Shown here: piece after piece, positions 63,705 to 64,000 of the stretch
Numbering within the stretch: the first letter of the stretch is position 1
Layout of the letters: the number at the start of each line of letters is the position of its first letter
From: Acanthochlamys bracteata
Lineage: Eukaryota; Streptophyta; Magnoliopsida; Pandanales; Velloziaceae
Direction: 5' to 3'
DNA length: 64,000 nucleotides
Assembly (NCBI GenBank): GCA_019914995.1
Contig: CM034128.1
Coordinates: 11,303,501-11,367,500, forward strand
Program-made: the position numbers and the translations under genes
The notes under the pieces: generated by a model
The model's input: only the letters and a program-made list of their open reading frames with translations
Databases searched by the model: none
What the model was told of the DNA's origin: nothing

Positions 63705-64000
63705 CTAGAATAACCACATAACAATGGAAACAAGAATTGGATGCAACATGCATTAGTGAGAGAAGTCGAATAGAGCCCGATATAATTATATTCAGACCAG
63801 TATCAATATTCCATACAGTAATAATGAGATCCTAGTAGTCTACTTCAGAGAGAACAACTTCGTAAAAGTTTATAGACATCAGTTATTAAAGGAAGAAATA
63901 ATTCTTGTTGCATGTATGATAGTCTAGTATTGTACTAAACAAAAGCACCAAATACTCTCCTGCAGGGAAAAGCTACAATAGTCAACCAGAGATGGAAAAA

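Overview
The window is nuclear DNA of a flowering plant, almost certainly a eudicot. The evidence is intron-split genes with GT-AG junctions, AT-rich introns and intergenic DNA, plant-only families (cyclin-dependent kinase inhibitor KRP, LEUNIG-type corepressor, CER1 alkane-forming enzyme, KCS elongase, chloroplast bL28) and miniature transposons. There are no operons, ribosome binding sites or CRISPR arrays, and I recognised no tRNA or rRNA gene. Density is about one gene per 4 kb. Exon coordinates were derived by hand from splice signals, reading phase and family resemblance.

Layout. 1-1585 (-): 5' part of a DUF810/MUN-domain protein. 2261-5765 (-): CER1-type wax alkane enzyme, 10 exons. 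8061-9466 (-): 91-residue protein ending in a CaaX box. 10557-11433 (+): membrane protein of DUF716/TMEM45 type with an apparent frameshift. 11540-12778 (-): remnants of a decayed or unresolved gene, plus one CACTA-like transposon end. 13881-19374 (+): phospholipid:sterol acyltransferase, 15 exons. 20141-21263 (+): chloroplast ribosomal protein bL28. 22016-25001 (-): KRP cell-cycle inhibitor. 25.7-27.2 kb: cluster of AT-rich miniature elements. 28451-30884 (+): DeSI/PPPDE isopeptidase. 32777-39141 (+): LEUNIG_HOMOLOG, 17 exons. 39819-40373 (+): LEA-like protein. 41207-43230 (+): peroxisomal PMP22. 44228-44515 (-): small conserved plant protein. 47601-49037 (-): intronless 3-ketoacyl-CoA synthase. 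52747-59808 (-): cytosolic glutathione reductase, 16 exons, with a nested transposon block in intron 5. 60480-62680 (-): probable mitoribosomal protein mS34. 63048 to the right edge (-): 3' end of phosphopantetheine adenylyltransferase.

The genes are mostly unrelated housekeeping and regulatory genes, as expected for a plant chromosome arm. Loose functional links are two wax/very-long-chain lipid genes (CER1 and KCS, about 42 kb apart), two peroxisome-related proteins (PMP22, and glutathione reductase ending in TNL) and two organellar ribosomal proteins with site II promoter motifs. I see no coherent undescribed multi-gene system. The most interesting items are the nested elements in the glutathione reductase intron, paired E2F sites upstream of the KRP gene, two GC-AG introns, the small CaaX protein, the frameshifted membrane protein and a few uncharacterised small coding regions.
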